A DNA stretch of 64,000 nt from assembly GCA_030704615.1 (NCBI GenBank), contig CM060732.1, forward strand, positions 42,141,053 to 42,205,052. The letters are read 5' to 3'. Below the pieces are notes generated by a model. The model searched no databases, was not told where the DNA came from, and saw only the letters and a list, made by a program, of their open reading frames with translations. The stretch is from Takakia lepidozioides. Its lineage: Eukaryota > Streptophyta > Takakiopsida > Takakiales > Takakiaceae. Numbering within the stretch: position 1 is the first letter of the stretch; every line of letters begins with the position of its first letter. Position numbers and translations under genes: made by a program. Shown piece after piece: positions 59,501 through 64,000 of the stretch.

Positions 59501-60898
59501 GACAGTTATTTGGCTAGGATTTGGTTAGAAGTGTGGCACTTTCCAAGCAACAAATTAGGCTAACAGGGCCTTGGGTGGTTTTCAATTGCTTGTGGGTGGG
59601 TATGGGAAACAGCGGATGTTATGTATGACATAGGTGCAGGATTAGAGGTTTTGTCGCCGATGTGCCCTCAGCACTTTCTACCTGTCGCTGGCATGGCCAA
59701 CCTTGCGAAGGTACTCTAGGTGTCTATCTGTCCTTCTCTTCCTTCAGGCTTACTCTGGTTTGCTTGCCTTTTCTTTACCCTAAAGGTGATTGTTGACAAG
59801 TGGAACTCTTTCAGGGGATGGCACTGGTTTCGGCAAGGGCAACGAGGTTGCCAGTATATTCATCTTTTGTCAAAGAAGGCAACCTGAGTGATTTATATGC
59901 TAAGGGAGAAGCAATCTCAACACTATCTAATGTACTGGGGCTCGGTGTGGGAATTCATCTGGCTTCTAACTTTGGTGCTTCCATCCAAGGAAAGGTATGT
60001 AGCTCTCTGCCTCTCTTATTATTGTTCCTGTTGGCAGTGTTCAAAAGAACCAACTCTAACTCCTCGAGGTCCTCATGAAACCTTTTCCAAACTTCTTTGC
60101 TCAGAGGCGATTTACTGTGGTGATGTGGCAGTTGTTATTGGCACCTCTGCTTTCAGCCATCCATTTGTATAGTGTGACACAGGAGATGCGGGCAGCCCCT
60201 ATCAATACACTCAATGCACAACGCACTGCCATGCTGGTGGCTGACTTTATGAAGGTCTCCTCCCTCTCTCTCTTCTGGAGGTTCTCCATTTTTATGTAGC
60301 TCTGGCGCTTCGAGTTTGTCTCAGGTTTTACAATAACTGAAGTGATTCCATCCCATAAAGTCTGTATTACGCATGTATTTATTTGCGTGAGAGGAGGGGA
60401 GTATTGACAGATGACAATTGTGGTTGCATGGTGCATGGGGAGGATCTGCAGACTGGCTCTGTTTCGCGGCCTGCCGAACTCCGGTCCAGAGAACGTCTGA
60501 TATTGCCGGTCGGACTGCACGAGGATGCTGGAAACGTACAAGTCGGCGTCCCTCTGTGTAGAGCCATTGGTACACCTACAAAACTTGCTAAGGTAAAACA
60601 GAGGTTCCAAAATGAACGGTTTTTGTTGAGCTTTGGGGAGAAGTCAACAGACCTGGTGTTACACCAATTAGCAACAGGGGAGGATGCTGTCCGTGGTTGG
60701 TTGTTGGCTGCCCACGTTGCGAGACTAAGCAAGGATACAGAGCACTTGAGTGGCTGTGAGGGAGCCTGCGGAGCGGTCTTAGAGCAAGCATACAAGGAGA
60801 CAGAGATACACCTGCCAGCTCTTCTTTTGGGACTGAGAGAGCATGGTTGGCACACCCATTTATTCCTGGAAGGTTCTGGGGTGCGAGCAGTATGGTGA
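56590..60898 (+). CDS. ROOT UVB SENSITIVE family protein (DUF647)
   Basis: Exons: 56590-57027, 57085-57172, about 58101 (or 58140)-58189, 58335-58419, 58764-58823, 59259-59352, 59613-59710, 59815-59994, 60132-60254 and 60452-60898, about 560 residues. The family core is clear: FFPLGYPHS...AEGYLAYS, AALSVLSTQ, LLFAAGLRPTPAQAT, LKDGMQH, MDSEPKRWR, GMALVSARATRLPVYSSF, EGNLSDLYAKGEAISTL, INTLNAQRTAMLV and, at the end, FLEGSGVRAVW. The C-terminal wording resembles one Arabidopsis RUS subgroup (RUS4/RUS5, from memory), not RUS1/RUS2. RUS proteins act in plastid- or vitamin B6-linked UV-B responses and development; the biochemical activity is unsettled. All junctions agree in phase except exon 2 to exon 3 (phase 1 against phase 0), so a small exon is probably missing from this model. 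Confidence 0.9.
57795..58060 (+). repeat. Dispersed intronic repeat, RUS intron copies
   Basis: CAAACTTTATATTGTCCATTG with AAGAGCTGTGGGACAAGA (57,810-57,850) and GAAACTTTGTAATGTCCAC (57,970-57,990) are diverged copies of the family seen at 48.8-49.2 kb and 62.6 kb. They lie in the intron where the RUS model has a phase problem. Confidence 0.5.
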
Positions 60899-61599
60899 TT
60901 CACTAGGGTAGATTCAAAGCCACTGCGGGTGCAGCATGATGAAGTTTTGGTGAGAATTCTCTTGCCCCACCTGGCCCTCCCCCTGCTGCCTCCATCCTTC
61001 TCTGTAGTTTATGCATGCAACTAGGTGAATTTTTCAGTCAACAAATAGATTAATTTATCATTTAGTGGTAGATCTGGGAATCAGTCATCCCAGCAATTTA
61101 CAAAGGATAGCTTTAGTGGTAAATTGTATGTAGTGCTCACCTTGCTTTGCTTTGTGACTCCTTGCTTGCTTGCTCGCAAGTGCATGGCTTGCAGCACCCT
61201 TCTCCTGTGTTTGAAGGGGAATCTCATGTCTTCTCCCTGGGGTGAGTCGAGAAGAAGGCCCACATCATGCAACAAACTAAAGGGGCAGGCTGTGGAGCTG
61301 AAATGAGTAGGCAGCTTGCTATCAGTAGGATGTCAAAGGTGTTGTTTAATGATTCCTGGAGATTGGTCTATCAAGGTGTTGTGAAGCTATGGCTGCTCAG
61401 CTGCCCACTGTTGGTTTGAGAGATGTCCAATATCACCAGAGTACACACCTGAGTGCAAAAATCAGGTCCTTTGAGTTGATGCTGGCTTGAAACTTTGTAC
61501 ATGAACACACTGCTAGGTGGCATAGTATAAGGTGGAGCAAAATCTGACAATGGTGCTAATGTCATGTGCACCATCGGTTTTGTTTCAATGATCATTCAA
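60899..61599. other. 3' flank of the RUS gene
   Basis: No conserved frame or RNA gene is seen. It is ordinary mixed-composition DNA. Confidence 0.4.
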
Positions 61600-62465
61600 G
61601 GATGTCCATGAAGTGTTTGACATATGCGCAGAATCTGATGATGACAGGATATGCTCAGTATGGCTGTGGGGAGGAAGGCTTTCGAGATGGATACGACAAA
61701 TGGTACAGGAAGGAGTGAAGCCCAACAAGGTGATGGGAAATTGCAGAGAGGTCCATGCTGACATGAATTCTGCCAGATATCATTCTGCAGAATTCCTATG
61801 TATGCTAAATGTGGAGCAATGTCTGTCAGTGTTCTACAATCTCCATGAGATATGGTGTCTTGGAGTGTGATGTTGCCCATATATGGCCTCTGGGTATGTA
61901 AGGAGGCCATTCAACTGTTTGTGCAAATGCAACACAAATTTTAGTGGCTCATTCATGTCTCTTCTTCTCTGCCTGTAGTCATGTGGGCCCACTGGATGAA
62001 GGCCATCACTGCTTCCATTTCATGAATCTACATCATGGGCTGACTCCTATCTTGGAGTCAGGCCATGATGTCCGTGTGGGTGGATCCTTATTGGTTGTGC
62101 AGGGTGAGTAGATGGTGCAGAGGGTTTTATCAATAAAATGTCAGCAAAGCATGCTGGGGTGTGGGGGTGTTGCTTGCTGTCTGCAGAATTCATAGCGACT
62201 GAAGCTAGAATGCCTTCTCAGTTGGATCTATGGCATGCTCCCACTTAGTTGCTGCTGTTAAATATCTATGCTGCCCTTGGAAGGTTGGACAGTCAAGCAA
62301 TAGAGTCAGAAAGGAGCCAGGGTGCAGCTGGAGAACCGGTGCTTACTTTTGTTGTAGAAGCTGAATTGCAATATCCACACATTAATGACATCCATGCTGA
62401 TCTGAAAGAAGGCTGGATTAGTGATGTCATGCACTTTGATGCCTATCCTCGGCCTCGCTAATTAT
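61600..62465 (+). pseudogene. Decayed PPR (DYW/E-class) gene relic 1
   Basis: PPR phrases appear in several frames: a QMVQEGVKPNKV helix pair, CREVHADM, ML-N after MYAKCG-like codons, HVGPLDEGHHCFHFM...LHHGLTPIL (the usual last PPR), an E-motif trace (INKMSAK) and LLLNIYAALGR. The last is typical of the end of PLS proteins. Stops and shifts interrupt it throughout, and no DYW end is recognisable. It is not a close copy of the intact PPR gene at 17-21 kb. Confidence 0.7.
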
Positions 62466-62584
62466 TGTTTGTGTGGTCACTGGCACACACTGCCACCAAG
62501 TTAATGGAAGTATGTGCGATGCCAATGGATTCCATCACATAAGATTGAATTGTCCTCGTGGGGATCTGGTGAAACAAGCAAACA

Positions 62585-62700
62585 TTCATGAGAAATGAAA
62601 TGGTACATCATGAAGTCTGCAGAAAGCTCAAAGAGCTTATGGGGCAAAAGGGTAAAACAAGAACGAAGTATGAGGCAAACTAGTTAAAGAGAGCCAAAGC
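62585..62700 (+). repeat. Dispersed repeat, intergenic copy
   Basis: GAAATGGTACATCATGAAG then AAAGCTCAAAGAGCTTATGG matches the intron repeats at 48.8 kb and 57.8 kb. It shows that the family is not restricted to introns. Confidence 0.55.
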
Positions 62701-62894
62701 AACCACTGTCCAAGGGATGCCTAAGAGTTGAGGCCTCAATGATGCAGGCAACGAAAATCTTCAACTGAATAAAGAGAAGGAAGCTCTTACTTGTGCGGCT
62801 TCGGCAGCCTCTCCCTCCCTTGGGTTTCAGTGGATCCATGCTTTCTGCTACGTATCTAACAATTCTGTAAATTCCACACTCACGTTTGTTTGTG

Positions 62895-63220
62895 ATCTCA
62901 ATGCCTAGGAGCCCTGGAAAACGGCAAAGAGGTGCAGCACCATGAAAGCTGGAATTGCGTCCTATATGAGTTTGGAGAATAGCGCGAAGACGGCGCGTCA
63001 AGTGTTCGACAGTATGGCTAAACGAGAGTTCGTTAATAGCACGATATGCTCAGCATGGGGAGGCTACGGAAGCTTTCAAGATGTATGAGAAAATGCAACA
63101 GGATGGGGTGACGCCCGACAGGGTCACATTCACTTGTATTCTCAATGCATGCGCCTGAGAGCTCTGGAAAAAGGGAAACAGGTCCATGATGACATCCGGA
63201 AATATAGAATTACAGTAGAG
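62895..63220 (+). pseudogene. Decayed PPR gene relic 2
   Basis: Broken frames give ALENGKEVQ, ARQVFDSMAKREF, then MRALEKGKQVHDDI-like codons near 63,155-63,200. These are landmarks of PLS-type PPRs. Stops and shifts occur every few dozen codons. It may be a separate relic or part of the same ancient gene as relic 1. Confidence 0.65.
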
Positions 63221-64000
63221 AACAGGTCAAGTCTGTTTTGCACAATGATTTAGGTTGGTCGCTTTGGTTTCACCAGGTTTGCATTCTTCAGCCTCTACTG
63301 TCCAGGTTATCAATGCATTAGGCGTTTCTTGTGTCAGGTTGCTGACCCTGTTTGAGTGACTATTTCGGCCGCACTTGCTTTCCTGACCACACTGAACCAC
63401 ACTGAAGGAGAGAGGGAGTGAGAGAGACTTTACATCTGACACAGATATCTTTGGACTGGAAATCAGTCTGGCTTGGCATAAGTGTTGGCAATGCAAAATT
63501 GGATTTGCATAGGAAGCATAGAAGATTGGCAAATCATCTTCAAAAGTTTCTTGGAAGTAACCACATTGGAAAGAACCCATTTTGCCATTGTACAATGTCC
63601 AAGAACAAATGCGACTGCAGTAGCTATTATGGGAAAATGTATTTGAGGTTTGCTCCCCTCATTAGAGTGAGTGCATAGTTCTACGAAATGGCTGCCTTTC
63701 CATCACTTATCCCAAAGACAAAAATTCCCCCTTCTCAATTCTCAATCACATTCCCTGTCGGCATTCCCCCCTACTACAAAACAGTGTAGGGATGGCAGAC
63801 GAACGCCAGCTGAACATCGATTACAGGGACTTGAATCAGGTTCCTAATCAGGTGAAGCATACCGTGTAGTATGCCGTGTACTCAGTGCGACCGTAGGCAG
63901 GAGGCTGAACCACTATCGGTCAGAAGTTTCACTCCTCCCAGCTCATGAGCAATCACTAATAGCCACCATAGCATTCATCAATACTGAATAATACTGCACC
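63221..64000. other. Right flank
   Basis: I see nothing I can assign. Short open frames on both strands have no recognisable motif. Confidence 0.4.

Noticed and set aside
60101-60903. Minus-strand open frames across the end of the RUS gene
   Set aside because: They lie opposite well-supported RUS exons and show no family resemblance.

Overview
The window is nuclear DNA of a land plant. It carries a DEAH/RING-IBR-RING helicase of the DEAH11/12 type, a giant DYW-class PPR gene, a plant protein O-fucosyltransferase family gene and a ROOT UVB SENSITIVE (DUF647) gene, all interrupted by ordinary GT-AG introns. Amplified DYW-type PPR genes and PPR relics, together with a Ty3/Gypsy element carrying a cytosine methyltransferase, suggest a non-seed plant (lycophyte, fern or bryophyte). 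The species cannot be fixed from the sequence alone.

Layout. 1-3.5 kb: gene-poor, with microsatellites. 3.5-10.3 kb (-): four-exon helicase/E3 gene. 10.3-17.1 kb: repeats only, including a GGGTAAAT-rich element, two tRNA-derived SINE-like copies and a TA-flanked MITE nested in the second. 17.2-22.2 kb (-): a PPR gene of about 1,400 codons whose N-terminus is a PDF motif of the organellar single-stranded DNA-binding (OSB) type, followed by ten near-identical PPR triplets and a DYW domain. A second, damaged PDF unit lies just upstream. 24-43 kb: a nested transposon block. A LINE is split by a chromodomain Gypsy element (element A, 24,813-31,351) with a perfect CTTGC target duplication. Beside it lies a second Gypsy element (element B, about 31,653-42,869) that encodes a DNMT3-like cytosine methyltransferase between protease and reverse transcriptase and ends its integrase with a PHD finger. 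The central 9 kb of element B is inverted relative to its ends, and its gag holds a solo LTR of the element A family. 43-47.7 kb: SINE-like repeats. 47.8-55.3 kb (+): eleven-exon O-fucosyltransferase gene. 56.6-60.9 kb (+): RUS-family gene with about ten exons. 61.6-63.2 kb (+): two decayed PPR gene relics.

The four host genes have no evident shared pathway; they look like ordinary dispersed plant genes in a repeat-rich region. The most notable material is element B (methyltransferase plus PHD finger in one retroelement), a Tf1-like self-priming signature in element A, and the OSB-PDF/PPR fusion. Exon coordinates were derived by hand from splice signals, reading-frame phase and recalled family conservation. 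No alignment or search was run.
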